From an uncultured Eubacteriales bacterium (lineage in GTDB: Bacteria > Bacillota > Clostridia > Christensenellales > CAG-138), in NCBI GenBank assembly GCA_900544965.1, contig UQXE01000004.1, positions 1 to 64,000 on the forward strand: a stretch of 64,000 bases of DNA, read 5' to 3'. Under the pieces are notes generated by a model that saw nothing but the letters and a program-made list of their open reading frames with translations, did no database searches and was not told the origin of the DNA. Position numbers and translations under genes: made by a program. Of the stretch, positions 54,549-64,000 are shown piece by piece; position 1 is the stretch's first letter; each line of letters begins with the position of its first letter.

Positions 54549-56516
54549 ATGAAGGCTTATACAGTAGATGATATAAAGGTAATGGAGGGACTTGAGGCGG
54601 TCCGCATCCGCCCAGGCATGTATATAGGAAGCACGGGTCAGCGTGGCCTGCATCATATGCTGTGGGAGATAGTTGACAATGCGGTTGACGAAGCCGCAAA
54701 CGGATATGCCGACCACGTAAGCGTAACCTTAAATAGGGATATGTCCATTACCGTAGAGGACAACGGTAGGGGAATACCCGTAGGCACCCATGAAAAGCTT
54801 GGCGTTTCGGGTGTTGAGGTGGTGTTTACGCGGCTTCATGCCGGCGGCAAGTTCAGCGATGCCAGTTATGCTTATTCCGGCGGGCTGCATGGAGTTGGAG
54901 CCAGTGTTGTTAATGCGCTTTCCAAGCAGCTTACCGCCGAAGTCTATTATAACGGAAGAGCATACCGACAGGAATTTTGCAGCTACATTGATGACGAAGG
55001 CAATATAAAGGCTGGAGAGCCTGTGTCGCCGCTGAAGGAGCTTGGAAGGACGCGCAAAAAGGGATCAAAGATAACCTTTTTGCCGGACATAGACGTATTT
55101 GATACTATAGAAGTAAACTTTGACATGGTATCGAAACGTTTGCGCGAGTTGGCATATTTAAATGGGGGTGTTACCTTTACCCTTGAGGACAACAGGTCGA
55201 AAGGCGAAAACAGGAGCCGAGAGTTCCATTATAAGGGTGGGATAAGGGATTTTGTCAAAGAGCTTAATTTGGACAAAACACGCATATACGATGATCCGAT
55301 TTATGTCCGCGGCACTAAAGACGGCATCATCGTGGAAATGGCAATGCAGCATAATGACGGATATGCTGAGAATCTTTTTTCCTACGTTAACAATATCCCT
55401 ACTACTGAAGGCGGAACGCATGAGTCCGGATTTAAATCCGCATTGACAAAATCAATGAACGATTATTGCCGAAGGATTAACCTGATTAAAGAAAAGGACC
55501 AGCAGCTCTCGGGAGACGACTTCAGAGAAGGCATGGTTGCCGTTCTATCCATTAAGATGCAGAATATTCAGTTTGAAGGTCAGACGAAGACGAGGCTTGG
55601 CAATACCGAGGCCAGATCCGCAGTCGACTCAATAATACTTGAAGGGCTTACAAACTATTTTGAGGATTTGAAAAATGCTGAAGTCCCAAATAAAATTGCC
55701 GACAAGGCAATAAAGGCCGCCAAGGTCAAGGAGGCCGCCCGCAAGGCCAAGAGCATGGCAAGGGAAAGGAATAAGCTTGAAAACGCTCCGCTGGTAGGAA
55801 AGCTGTCCAGCTGCACAGGCCGCAATCCTCTGGAGAACGAGTTGTTCATCGTTGAAGGGGATTCGGCCGGCGGCAGCGCGAAGCAGGGAAGGGACAGACG
55901 GTTTCAGGCCATACTGCCGCTTCGTGGAAAGCCGCTGAACGCTGAAAAAAAACGTATAGATCAGGTGCTTGCAAACGCTGAATTCAGATCAATTATAACG
56001 GCTTTGGGCACCGGTATCGGCTCTGATTTTTCACTAAGCGGCTTAAAATACGACAGAGTGATTATTTTATCGGACGCAGACCAGGATGGCGCCCATATAC
56101 GCGCGATACTTCTTACTTTTTTTTATCGCTACATGAAGGAGCTTATAATAGACGGGCATGTTTATATAGGCCTTCCCCCACTGTATAAGGTTCAGAAGGG
56201 AACTTACATAGAATATGCATATTCCGATGACGAGCTTGCAAGCGTTACAAAAGGACTGAGGGGGTATACGCTTCAAAGGTATAAAGGGCTTGGAGAGATG
56301 AACCCTGAGCAGCTGTGGGAGACAACCATGGACCCAAGCAGGCGAACCCTTATCAGGGTCAGCATTGAGGACGCGGCGGATGTGGAAAGGATGGTAACGG
56401 TTTTGATGGGAGACGATGTAGCTCCAAGAAAAGAATATATCACCGAGTACGCGAACTTTAACAGGCAGGATTCATTCGAGGCACGCATAGAGAAGAGTGG
56501 TGTAAGCAATGGCTAA
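54549..56516 (+). CDS. parE: Type IIA topoisomerase, ATPase subunit (ParE/GyrB type)
   Basis: The protein has 655 residues. GHKL ATPase motifs ([39 protein letters not shown]), the QTKTRLGN loop, and the Toprim domain ([30 protein letters not shown]) are complete. It drives strand passage with ATP. EARSAVD after QTKTRLGN is nearer to ParE, while the loop itself resembles GyrB, so the name is a judgement. AAGGAG lies 5 bases before the ATG at 54549. It overlaps the partner subunit gene by 8 bases. Confidence 0.85.
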   Translation: MKAYTVDDIKVMEGLEAVRIRPGMYIGSTGQRGLHHMLWEIVDNAVDEAANGYADHVSVTLNRDMSITVEDNGRGIPVGTHEKLGVSGVEVVFTRLHAGGKFSDASYAYSGGLHGVGASVVNALSKQLTAEVYYNGRAYRQEFCSYIDDEGNIKAGEPVSPLKELGRTRKKGSKITFLPDIDVFDTIEVNFDMVSKRLRELAYLNGGVTFTLEDNRSKGENRSREFHYKGGIRDFVKELNLDKTRIYDDPIYVRGTKDGIIVEMAMQHNDGYAENLFSYVNNIPTTEGGTHESGFKSALTKSMNDYCRRINLIKEKDQQLSGDDFREGMVAVLSIKMQNIQFEGQTKTRLGNTEARSAVDSIILEGLTNYFEDLKNAEVPNKIADKAIKAAKVKEAARKAKSMARERNKLENAPLVGKLSSCTGRNPLENELFIVEGDSAGGSAKQGRDRRFQAILPLRGKPLNAEKKRIDQVLANAEFRSIITALGTGIGSDFSLSGLKYDRVIILSDADQDGAHIRAILLTFFYRYMKELIIDGHVYIGLPPLYKVQKGTYIEYAYSDDELASVTKGLRGYTLQRYKGLGEMNPEQLWETTMDPSRRTLIRVSIEDAADVERMVTVLMGDDVAPRKEYITEYANFNRQDSFEARIEKSGVSNG

Positions 56517-58923
56517 TAAAAAGAAGAGCATTCCTCCCAAGGAGGGAGAAAGGGTAATATTGCGAGGAATGGAAGAGGTAATGCACTCGTCCATGATACC
56601 ATATGCGGAACATGTAATCATGGAGCGTGCACTGCCACGAGTAGAGGACGGGCTGAAGCCAGTACAGCGCAGGATATTATATACTATGCTGGAACTTGGC
56701 TTAACTCCTGACAAGCCGTTTCGAAAGAGCGCGCGTATAGTGGGCGATTGTTTGGGTAAGTATCATCCCCATGGCGATTCATCAGTTTATGATGCCATGG
56801 TCAGGATGGCCCAGAGCTTTAATATGAGTACGCCGTTAGTAAACGGTCACGGGAACTTCGGTTCGGTAGACGGGGACAGCGCGGCAGCCATGAGGTATAC
56901 AGAGGCCAGGATGACTGAGGCGGCCATGGAGCTGCTGCGGGATATTGATAAGGATACGGTTAAGTTTGGCCTTAACTTCGACGATACCCTTAAGGAGCCG
57001 GAGGTGCTTCCCGGCAGGTTTCCAAACCTGCTTGTGAACGGCTCGTCAGGAATAGCTGTGGGACTGGCCACCAACATACCTCCGCATAACCTCGTTGAAG
57101 GCATCGATGCGGTGATAGCCCAGCTGGACGACCCGGAAATAACAGTTGACGAGCTTATGGCCCACATACCCTGCCCCGACTTTCCAACAGGGGGGTTTTT
57201 GCTGCGTTCGCAGGAGATAAGGAACGCGTATTCTACAGGAAGGGGAAAGCTGACCCTTCGAGCCAGGACAAGCATTGAAGAGCAGAAAAACGGAAGAAAG
57301 CTGATAGCAATAACCGAACTGCCCTATCAGACCAATAAGGCGCGCTTGCTTGAAGATATTTTGAAGCTTAGCCAGACAAAAAAAGAATTGTTCTCGGGGA
57401 TATCGGATATACGGGATGAATCGGACAGAACCGGCATGAGGGCGGTAATAGAGGTAAAAAAGGAAGCCGACGCTGAAAGAATACTGCAATACCTTTTTAA
57501 ATACTCGGATCTTCAAACGACGTTTGGAGTAAATATGGTGGCAATCGTTGAGGGAAAGCCTCAGCAGATAGGCTTGAAAGAGCTGATTCATCATTACATA
57601 CTCCATCAACGCGACGTCGTAACAAGGCGAACAAGCTATGAGCTTGACAACGCTAAAAAGCGCGAACATATCCTAAGCGGCCTGATGATAGCCATTGATA
57701 ATATTGACGAGGTTATAGCCATCATCAGGGCGTCAAAGACGCCAAAGGCCGCGAGGGATTCGCTGATGCAAAGGTTTGAGCTTTCGGAGCCGCAGGCTCA
57801 GGCTATACTCGATCTCCGCCTTCAGAGGCTTACTAACCTGGAGATGACGTCTATAAAAAAGGAGTACAGGGAGATAACTAAACTCATTGAAAGGCTTAGC
57901 TGTATATTGGCCTCACCAAAAAAATTAAACGGAGTTATACGGGATGAACTTACTGAGATAAAGGGCAGGTTTGCAGCACCGCGCCGTACAAAGCTGCTTG
58001 ACGAGCAACCCGTTATTGATATACCCGTTATAGACTTGAAAGCTCCGGAACCCGTTGTGATATCGGTGCTGCGTGATGAAAAGCTTAGAAGGATACCAAA
58101 GCGGTTATTTAATGCGGAGCAGACTGCTGCTGAAAAGCCAATGTATGTTTTTGATACGTATACAGACAAGCGTATAAGGCTGTTTACCAATACGGGCTAT
58201 TGTATGTCGCTGTGCATTGAGGACATACCCGAATCCAAACCCAATTCGCGTCCGGTAAGCCTTGCTTCGCTAATACCTACGGAAAATGGCGAAAGGGTTG
58301 TATCAGCATTTGTTGGGGACACTGATGGCCTGCTATTCTTTTATACTAAAAATGGAATGGCAAAGGCCACGAAAGCTTCCGAGTTTAAAACAAAACAAAA
58401 GCGCATTGTAGCGATAACGCTAAAGGATAACGATACGCTACTTGGCGTAGAACCTGAAAGCGGAGATTCAATTATAATGATTACAAGAAACGGCATGAGC
58501 ATACGTTATCCCATATCGGCGATAGCCCCGACAGGACGCTCCGCGGCAGGCGTTAAGGGCATAAAACTTGATCAGGAGGACGCTGTAATCTTTGCATGCC
58601 AGTCACAGGATGCAGGGGAGATACTGGTCATAAGCGACAGAGGATATATGAAGAGGAGCTTTATATTCGATTATGATCTGCAGAACAGGCATGGCAAGGG
58701 CTTGAAAACGTTTGACTTCAAACGCAATAATTCTAATGGCAGCGAGGTGGCGGCGGCATTCTATGTAAGAGAGCCGTTTGATGTTGCTATTAAAAAGCTG
58801 CACGGGGAGGAAATTATAATCAATACCGATAATGTGCCAATAGAGCCTAGGGCGAGCAAAGGGACACCGATGGTATTTACAGTACTTGACGATGTGATTG
58901 TGGAAGCCCATAGAAGAACTTAA
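56509..58923 (+). CDS. parC: Type IIA topoisomerase, DNA-cleavage subunit (ParC/GyrA type)
   Basis: The protein has 804 residues. The winged-helix cleavage domain shows [18 protein letters not shown], the active Tyr at residue 130 in MRYTEARM, a coiled coil and the [11 protein letters not shown] region. A C-terminal propeller follows from about residue 505. The GyrA box (usually QRRGGKG) is only partly kept, as QNRHGKG at 725-731. Loss of that box abolishes supercoiling in gyrase, so topoisomerase IV-like relaxation and decatenation are more likely. A gyrBA pair beside dnaA is expected elsewhere. The start overlaps the upstream gene. Confidence 0.85.
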   Translation: MANKKKSIPPKEGERVILRGMEEVMHSSMIPYAEHVIMERALPRVEDGLKPVQRRILYTMLELGLTPDKPFRKSARIVGDCLGKYHPHGDSSVYDAMVRMAQSFNMSTPLVNGHGNFGSVDGDSAAAMRYTEARMTEAAMELLRDIDKDTVKFGLNFDDTLKEPEVLPGRFPNLLVNGSSGIAVGLATNIPPHNLVEGIDAVIAQLDDPEITVDELMAHIPCPDFPTGGFLLRSQEIRNAYSTGRGKLTLRARTSIEEQKNGRKLIAITELPYQTNKARLLEDILKLSQTKKELFSGISDIRDESDRTGMRAVIEVKKEADAERILQYLFKYSDLQTTFGVNMVAIVEGKPQQIGLKELIHHYILHQRDVVTRRTSYELDNAKKREHILSGLMIAIDNIDEVIAIIRASKTPKAARDSLMQRFELSEPQAQAILDLRLQRLTNLEMTSIKKEYREITKLIERLSCILASPKKLNGVIRDELTEIKGRFAAPRRTKLLDEQPVIDIPVIDLKAPEPVVISVLRDEKLRRIPKRLFNAEQTAAEKPMYVFDTYTDKRIRLFTNTGYCMSLCIEDIPESKPNSRPVSLASLIPTENGERVVSAFVGDTDGLLFFYTKNGMAKATKASEFKTKQKRIVAITLKDNDTLLGVEPESGDSIIMITRNGMSIRYPISAIAPTGRSAAGVKGIKLDQEDAVIFACQSQDAGEILVISDRGYMKRSFIFDYDLQNRHGKGLKTFDFKRNNSNGSEVAAAFYVREPFDVAIKKLHGEEIIINTDNVPIEPRASKGTPMVFTVLDDVIVEAHRRT

Positions 58924-58983
58924 ACCATATATTGAATGATTATTTGTACAAAACAGGGGCATATATGCCTCTACCAGGCCTGC

Positions 58984-59022
58984 AAAGAACCTCATCAGCG
59001 CAAAGCGCAGACGAGGTTCTTT
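58984..59022 (+). terminator. Terminator after the topoisomerase genes
   Basis: AAAGAACCTC and GAGGTTCTTT are perfect complements, with an inner GCGC-AAA-GCGC stem, 60 bases past the stop. A T-rich tail is short. Confidence 0.55.
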
Positions 59023-59148
59023 GTATTAGGAAGAGAAAACAAGCTTTTCAGTGAAGAATAAACGGTGCTTCCACTTGTGTATTGCGAGTTTTTGGGGGCT
59101 CATGGCAGCATATTTGAGCGTAACACAGATGGTTACTGCTCAGGCTGT

Positions 59149-59178
59149 AAAAAAGCCCCGCTAGCGAGGGACTTTTTT
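59149..59178. terminator. Terminator-like hairpin inside the inverted-repeat element
   Basis: AAAAAAG-CCCC and GAGGGA-CTTTTTT pair apart from one mismatch around a GCTAGC apex. A/T runs on both sides make it able to act on both strands. It also argues against translation starting upstream at 59065. Confidence 0.5.
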
Positions 59179-59274
59179 GACAACCTGAAGGGGTATATAT
59201 GCCCCTGTTTGCATAAGGAACCGATTTTAGGAATATTCTTTAAGGTCAATACGATGGGGGAGAGAAATACGCAT

Positions 59275-59889
59275 ATGATGGAAAATAACCGTATACACAT
59301 CGAAGGAACGGTGGAAAGCGTTCCTGAATATAGTCACCACCTGTATGGCGAGGCCTTTTATACACTAAGGCTTTCTGTTGGACGGCTTAGCGGAGTGAAG
59401 GATATACTGCCAGTTACGATCTCTGACAGGCTCCTTCCCAAGATTGATATCGGCGACGGACTATCTATAAATGGTCAGCTCCGCTCTTACAATAAGCAAT
59501 CCGATGGAGCCAGCCGGCTGATAATAACGGCATTTGCCAGGTATGCCGAGAGGACAGAGGAAATAAAGCCGCACAACGAGGTCGTTTTGAATGGATTCAT
59601 ATGCAAGCCGGTAATATATAGAACTACGCCTTTTGAGCGGGAAATAGCCGATATATTAATAGCGGTAAACAGGGCGTATAACAAATCCGATTATCTGCCG
59701 TGCATAGCCTGGGGAAGAAACGCGAGATATGCCGGAACCTTAAATGTTGGAGACGCAATACTGTTAAATGGAAGACTTCAAAGCCGTGAATATCAAAAAA
59801 GGTTACCAAATGGAGAAATACTGACCAGGACGGCTTATGAGGTGTCAGCTTCAACTCTTGAACCTGTGGACGCAGCTTTCCGCTTATGA
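59275..59889 (+). CDS. Single-strand-binding-like protein with two OB folds
   Basis: From the ATG at 59275 (GGGGGAGAG upstream; the next codon is also ATG) the protein has 204 residues. Two halves each look like an SSB-type OB fold: about 6-100 (RIHIEGTVESVPEY, DGLSINGQLRSY) and about 105-200 (NEVVLNGFICKPVIYR, DYLPCIAWGRNARYAGTL, AILLNGRLQSREYQKR). The second half matches PF00436 better. The acidic C-terminal tip of true SSB is missing. It probably binds single-stranded DNA or acts as a PriB-like partner, but the exact role is unknown. Confidence 0.75.
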   Translation: MMENNRIHIEGTVESVPEYSHHLYGEAFYTLRLSVGRLSGVKDILPVTISDRLLPKIDIGDGLSINGQLRSYNKQSDGASRLIITAFARYAERTEEIKPHNEVVLNGFICKPVIYRTTPFEREIADILIAVNRAYNKSDYLPCIAWGRNARYAGTLNVGDAILLNGRLQSREYQKRLPNGEILTRTAYEVSASTLEPVDAAFRL

Positions 59890-59928
59890 TAAAATACATA
59901 TAAGTGTATTTTATTATGGAGGTATTTT

Positions 59929-60687
59929 ATGCGAATATGCAGGGTTATGGCAGATACTGAGAGCTTCTATGGCGTAATTGATGGAAATAGGGTTTACCGT
60001 TTAAAGGGGATTCCGTTTGATAGAATTGATTATACGGGACTGGAATATGACCTTGATACAGTTAAGCTGCTTGCCCCCTGTCAGCCGTCAAAAGTTGTAG
60101 CTGTAGGAAAGAATTATGCGGCGCACGCGGATGAGATGGGCGAGGGCAGGCCAAAAGAGCCTCTGCTGTTTTTAAAGCCCAGCACGAGCGTTATTGGGCC
60201 AAACGAGCGTATTGTGTATCCGAGTATCAGCAAAAGGCTGGATTATGAGGGCGAGCTGGGCGTTGTTATCGGCAGAAAATGCAGAAACATAAAGCCGGGC
60301 CATGCGCGGGAATACATCTTTGGGTATACATGTCTTAACGACGTTACAGCAAGGGATATACAAAAAAGCGACCCCCAATGGACGAGGGGCAAGGGATTTG
60401 ATACTTTTTGCCCGATCGGGCCTCATATTGAAACAGAGCTGGATGCTTCGCGACTAAGCATTGTTACACGTTTAAATGGGGAGGTGCGGCAGAAATCGAC
60501 CACTGATATGATGACATATAACATCGATGAACTGATCTGCTATATAACCGAGGTTATGACGCTTCTCCCAGGTGATATAGTAGCGACTGGCACGCCGGAA
60601 GGAATAGGGAGCATGGAGGAAGGCGACCTGGTGGAAGTTGAAATAGAGGGCATAGGCGTGTTGGAAAACACTGTCGTGAGGGATTGA
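59929..60687 (+). CDS. Fumarylacetoacetate hydrolase family protein
   Basis: The protein has 252 residues. The FAH C-terminal fold is complete: VAVGKNYAAHADEM, the metal-binding YEGELGVVIG (Glu pair) and YTCLNDVTARDIQ. Members include acylpyruvases, oxaloacetate decarboxylases and hydratases; this length and start are nearest to YcgM-type acylpyruvase or oxaloacetate decarboxylase. GGAGGT lies 6 bases before the ATG. Its stop overlaps the rqcH start by one base (TGATG), so the two are coupled. Confidence 0.88.
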   Translation: MRICRVMADTESFYGVIDGNRVYRLKGIPFDRIDYTGLEYDLDTVKLLAPCQPSKVVAVGKNYAAHADEMGEGRPKEPLLFLKPSTSVIGPNERIVYPSISKRLDYEGELGVVIGRKCRNIKPGHAREYIFGYTCLNDVTARDIQKSDPQWTRGKGFDTFCPIGPHIETELDASRLSIVTRLNGEVRQKSTTDMMTYNIDELICYITEVMTLLPGDIVATGTPEGIGSMEEGDLVEVEIEGIGVLENTVVRD

Positions 60688-62432
60688 TGGACGGATTGAC
60701 TTTGGCGGCCGCGGTAAGCGAATTGGGTGTGCTTATTGACGGCAAGATAGATAGGATTCAACAGCCTGGAAGGGACGAGCTGATTATTACTGTGCGTTCA
60801 TACGGCTCCGCTTACAGGCTGCTGTTATCATCCTCTGCGGAAAATAGCCGTGTTCAGCTTACAAGCCAGCGGCCGGAAAATCCGGCCGAACCCCCAATGT
60901 TTTGCATGCTGTTGAGGAAACATCTGACGGGGGGAAGAATATTGTCGGTCGATCAACCGAATTTTGATAGAATTGTTGTTTTTCGCGTTTCCACATACAA
61001 TGATTTGGGCGACTCGGCAGTCTATAAGCTAGTATGTGAAGTTATGGGGAAGCATTCGAATATAATGCTGGTCAACGAAAAGGGCACTATACTTGATTCT
61101 ATTAAGCGTGTTGACCTCTCCATGTCAGCCGTGCGTCCAATAATGCCAGGAGTGGTATACAGCATTCCAAAAACCCAGGAAAAGCTTGATCCGCGGCACG
61201 CTGCATACAATGATTTTATGGCTGCGGTGGAAGCTGAGGGCAGGCTGGATAAAAAGCTTAGCGGGTCATTTTACGGCCTATCGCCGGATATGGCAAAGCT
61301 GCTTTCAAACTATATAGGCGTTTCAAAAGACCGCTGCGAAATGCTCGAAGATACCGAGAAGCACAGACTTTGCTCTGGGCTGGTCGGCTTCTATGCTGAT
61401 GTAAATGCGGGTAAGTTCACTCCGGCGGCTGTTTGCGGACCTGGCGGCGCTGTAAAGGCCGTTTATCCGTTCCCGCCTTCACATTTAGAAACGGTAGACT
61501 ACCCAAGCGTATGGGAAGCTCTGGACTCGATGTATTCCAACAGAGACGTTGCTGACAGGTTGAGACAGCGTTATTTGTCGCTGCAAAAGCTGATTCAAAA
61601 CGCTATCGCACGTTGTGAACGAAAGCTTAACATGTTATCAGAGGAATGCCCCTCAGAGGATGAGCTAGAGCGTATGAGGCTGAACGGTGAACTGATAACG
61701 GCAAACTTATACCGAATTAACAAGGGGATGACCGAGTTTGTTGCCGAAAATTATTACTGTGACCCGCCAAGCAAAACTATTATTACGCTAGATCCTAAAC
61801 TTTCGCCATCCGAGAACGCTCAGCTATATTACAAACGCTACAGGAAGGGTCAGAGAGCCAGAGAGAAGAGCTGTGAGCAGATGAGGGAAACATCGCATGA
61901 GTTGGCTTATCTGGAAGGCCAGTTGGATAACCTTGCCAAGTGCGAGGTACAATCCGATATCGAAGAGATAAGGGAGGAGATGGTAGCGCTAAGATATATC
62001 CGCAAGTCATCGGTAAAGAAATCAAGAAAGGTTAAGCCCACAGTTTCAAATCCGATGCGGTTCGTATCATCCGACGGCATAGAGCTCATGGTTGGCAAAA
62101 ATAATCGCCAAAACGATATGCTTACCCTAAAAATGGCAAGACCTAACGACTGGTGGTTTCACGCAAAGGATATTCCAGGATCCCATGTTGTAGCGCAGCA
62201 TACCGGCGAACTGCCAAGGCAGACACTGTTTGAGGCTGCACTCTTAGCCTCCTATTACAGCCGTTCAAGAACTGGCGAAAACGTACCCGTTGACTATACC
62301 CTCAAAAGATTTGTAAAAAAGCCTGCCGGAGCCAAACCTGGAATGGTAATATATACAGACCAAAAAACAATATATGTCACACCTGATGAACAAACCGTTT
62401 TAAAGTTATTGGATAACGCAAAAAATAGTTAG
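60687..62432 (+). CDS. rqcH: Ribosome quality control protein RqcH (NFACT family)
   Basis: The protein has 581 residues: NFACT-N (residues 1-200, with GKIDRIQQPGRDELIITVRS), helix-hairpin-helix and a long coiled coil (about 280-440), then NFACT-R with VGKNNRQNDMLTLK and DWWFHAKDIPGSHVV. In Bacillus subtilis RqcH binds stalled 50S subunits and adds alanine tails to the nascent chain. Older names call it a fibronectin-binding protein. The ATG at 60687 overlaps the upstream stop; the TTG at 60684 is an alternative. Confidence 0.93.
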   Translation: MDGLTLAAAVSELGVLIDGKIDRIQQPGRDELIITVRSYGSAYRLLLSSSAENSRVQLTSQRPENPAEPPMFCMLLRKHLTGGRILSVDQPNFDRIVVFRVSTYNDLGDSAVYKLVCEVMGKHSNIMLVNEKGTILDSIKRVDLSMSAVRPIMPGVVYSIPKTQEKLDPRHAAYNDFMAAVEAEGRLDKKLSGSFYGLSPDMAKLLSNYIGVSKDRCEMLEDTEKHRLCSGLVGFYADVNAGKFTPAAVCGPGGAVKAVYPFPPSHLETVDYPSVWEALDSMYSNRDVADRLRQRYLSLQKLIQNAIARCERKLNMLSEECPSEDELERMRLNGELITANLYRINKGMTEFVAENYYCDPPSKTIITLDPKLSPSENAQLYYKRYRKGQRAREKSCEQMRETSHELAYLEGQLDNLAKCEVQSDIEEIREEMVALRYIRKSSVKKSRKVKPTVSNPMRFVSSDGIELMVGKNNRQNDMLTLKMARPNDWWFHAKDIPGSHVVAQHTGELPRQTLFEAALLASYYSRSRTGENVPVDYTLKRFVKKPAGAKPGMVIYTDQKTIYVTPDEQTVLKLLDNAKNS

Positions 62433-62454
62433 TTATTTGTGCTTAACCAGCTTA

Positions 62455-62483
62455 TTGACTAACATTTGCATATAAATTATACT
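62455..62483 (+). promoter_or_regulatory. Promoter of the DUF1538 gene
   Basis: TTGACT (62455-62460) and TATACT (62478-62483) are 17 bases apart, with a leader of about 110 bases before the ATG. Confidence 0.6.
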
Positions 62484-62601
62484 AAATATATGCATTATGT
62501 AATACCAATATGGTAACAAATGCTGGACGCTAACCATACTTGATACGAAATACGAAGCGGAGGAATATTGATATTGAATTTATTATGAAAGGAGCGAATA
62601 T

Positions 62602-64000
62602 ATGAACAAAAATTTAAAAGGAAAAATTAAAGAATCGCTCTCATCTGTATTACCTATAACTGTAATAGTGCTTATATTGAGCATTACCGTTTCGCCGATG
62701 CCTATAGGAACGCTTGTGTTGTTTATGGCGGGGGCCGCGCTGTTGATAGTGGGTATGGGATTTTTCACATTAGGCGCCGACATGTCGATGCTGCCCTTTG
62801 GCGAGGGCGCTGGAGAACAAATAACTAAAATAGGCAAGTTGGGCATAATCCTTCCGATATGCTTTTTGATCGGGTTTATAATAACCATCGCCGAGCCGGA
62901 TCTGTCGGTTCTGGCTACACAGGTTCCATCAATTCCAAACGCAGTAATAATAATAACCGTAGCCGCCGGCGTAGGTATATTTCTGATAATGGCAATGCTC
63001 AGGATACTGTTTAGAATTCCCCTTAAATATGTACTTTTGGCTTTATATGTATTTACCTTCATTTTTTCAGTATTTATTCCAAAGTCGTTTTTAGCTGTAG
63101 CGTTTGATTCCGGAGGTGTTACGACAGGACCGATTACAGTTCCCTTTATCATGGCGCTGGGAATAGGCATGTCGTTGGTGCGAAGCGATAGGGATTCTCA
63201 GGATGATAGCTTTGGACTTGTTTCCATATGCAGCATTGGGCCGATTTTGGCAGTTATGCTTCTAGGAATTTTCTATACGCCGAGCGGAGCTTCATACTCC
63301 GCTATTTCGGTTCCTTTGGTCGAGACCACCTCTGACGTTGCAGCGGCATTTACCACGGGAATTCCCATGTATTTAAAAGAAGTCGCGCTTGCATTGCTTC
63401 CCATTATGGTCATGTTTGCGATTTTCCAGCTAATTACCGGCATGTTTAAAAAACGCCCGTTAAAACGCATTGGCATAGGAGTGATCTATACCTATATAGG
63501 CCTTGTATTGTTTCTAACGGGTGTAAACGTCGGATTTATGCCGGCTGGCCATTATATAGGCACCCTTATTGGGAGCCTGGACTATAACTGGATTCTGATA
63601 CCGCTTGGCATGGTTATAGGTTACTTTATCGTAAAGGCGGAGCCTGCCGTACATGTTCTTAACAAGCAGGTTGCCGAGATATCAAACGGAGCGGTATCAT
63701 CAAAGGCTATGCAGCGGAGCCTGTCCATAGGTGTTGCGATATCGGTGGGGATTGCCATGCTGAGGGTAGTTACATCAATTTCAATACTTTGGTTTTTGAT
63801 ACCCGGTTACCTGATCGCGATCATCCTATCCTTTATCGTACCGAATATTTTTGTTGGGATAGCGTTTGACTCGGGCGGAGTGACCAGCGGCCCCATGACG
63901 GCCGCCTTCATACTGCCGCTGGCTATGGGCGCGTGTGAAGCGCTTGGGGGCAATATTTTGCTTGACGCGTTCGGCGCCGTGGCGATGGTGGCCATGACTC
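62602..64000 (+). CDS. DUF1538 family membrane protein, 3' end outside the window
   Basis: The frame stays open from the ATG at 62602 (GGAGCG 8 bases upstream) to the window end, giving 466 residues so far. It has two homologous halves, each with about six membrane helices and a copy of the motif AFDSGGVTTGP (near residue 170) or AFDSGGVTSGP (near 420). This doubled motif is typical of DUF1538, membrane proteins of unknown, probably transport, function. It stands behind its own promoter. Confidence 0.85.
   Translation, partial: MNKNLKGKIKESLSSVLPITVIVLILSITVSPMPIGTLVLFMAGAALLIVGMGFFTLGADMSMLPFGEGAGEQITKIGKLGIILPICFLIGFIITIAEPDLSVLATQVPSIPNAVIIITVAAGVGIFLIMAMLRILFRIPLKYVLLALYVFTFIFSVFIPKSFLAVAFDSGGVTTGPITVPFIMALGIGMSLVRSDRDSQDDSFGLVSICSIGPILAVMLLGIFYTPSGASYSAISVPLVETTSDVAAAFTTGIPMYLKEVALALLPIMVMFAIFQLITGMFKKRPLKRIGIGVIYTYIGLVLFLTGVNVGFMPAGHYIGTLIGSLDYNWILIPLGMVIGYFIVKAEPAVHVLNKQVAEISNGAVSSKAMQRSLSIGVAISVGIAMLRVVTSISILWFLIPGYLIAIILSFIVPNIFVGIAFDSGGVTSGPMTAAFILPLAMGACEALGGNILLDAFGAVAMVAMT

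Larger units (their letters stand above)
58951..59210. repeat. 260-bp element bounded by a perfect 16-bp inverted repeat
   Basis: AAACAGGGGCATATAT at 58951-58966 is exactly complementary to 59195-59210. Two further hairpins lie inside (58984-59022 and 59149-59178). No gene is present. This may be a small non-autonomous mobile element or a long-range-folded RNA between the topoisomerase genes and the next gene. Confidence 0.5.

Noticed and set aside
59065..59274. N-terminal extension of the SSB-like protein
   Set aside because: The extra 70 codons cross a terminator-like hairpin and one arm of the inverted-repeat element; ribosome site favours 59275.
62583..63170. 195-codon minus-strand frame under the DUF1538 gene
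   Set aside because: The plus-strand frame has a ribosome site, membrane helices and family motifs; the minus frame is its shadow.

Overview
The window looks like chromosomal DNA of a low-to-mid GC, Gram-positive anaerobe of class Clostridia (Bacillota). The reasons are strong GGAGG ribosome sites with ATG, GTG or TTG starts, sigma-A promoters (TTGACA/TATAAT, 16-18 bp apart), many intrinsic terminators, a type II fatty-acid operon with FabK and a MarR regulator, a dnaG-sigA pair, RqcH, ECF-type folate uptake behind a tetrahydrofolate riboswitch, and a cohesin/dockerin protein. A Christensenellales- or Oscillospirales-like lineage is a guess only. No rRNA, tRNA, CRISPR array, phage or complete insertion sequence was seen. 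Layout. 0-8.6 kb: a secreted SpoIID/LytB protein with seven SH3 domains, a Cu/Zn-SOD-like protein, a DegV protein, serC-serA (serine synthesis) and an orphan arginine deiminase. 8.7-18 kb: a VanZ protein, a small membrane protein, a glycerophosphodiesterase, glycyl-tRNA synthetase, an OGG-type glycosylase, an MBOAT/DHHW pair for envelope O-acylation and a DUF4358 lipoprotein. 18.2-28.7 kb: one long FASII operon (MarR-fabH-acpP-fabK-fabD-fabG-fabF-accB-fabZ-accC-accD-accA), the order known from Streptococcus pneumoniae without fabM, ending in a coupled DegV/FakB-like fatty-acid-binding protein. 29-35 kb: a CorC-type protein, a gene-poor 0.9-kb stretch with repeats, the folate riboswitch and folT, an MntP/YtaF-family pump, a nonsense-interrupted gene relic and an orphan PTS IIC permease. 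35-46 kb: a nitrilase-family amidase, an ArsR-type regulator divergent from a 1302-residue cohesin/dockerin protein with a recent 738-bp tandem duplication, two divergent lipoproteins (AMIN/propeller and ComEC-like metallo-hydrolase) and an MtaD-type deaminase. 46-53 kb: mreC-mreD-mrdA (cell shape) convergent with dnaG-sigA. 53-64 kb: a DUF11 protein, a second-type type IIA topoisomerase pair, an SSB-like double OB-fold protein, an FAH-family hydrolase coupled to rqcH, and a DUF1538 membrane protein cut by the window end. Most of the window is housekeeping. The less ordinary parts are the FASII-FakB coupling, the cohesin/dockerin gene, the gene-poor repeat region near 31 kb and the inverted-repeat element near 59 kb. 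I did not find a clearly new multi-gene defence or mobile system.
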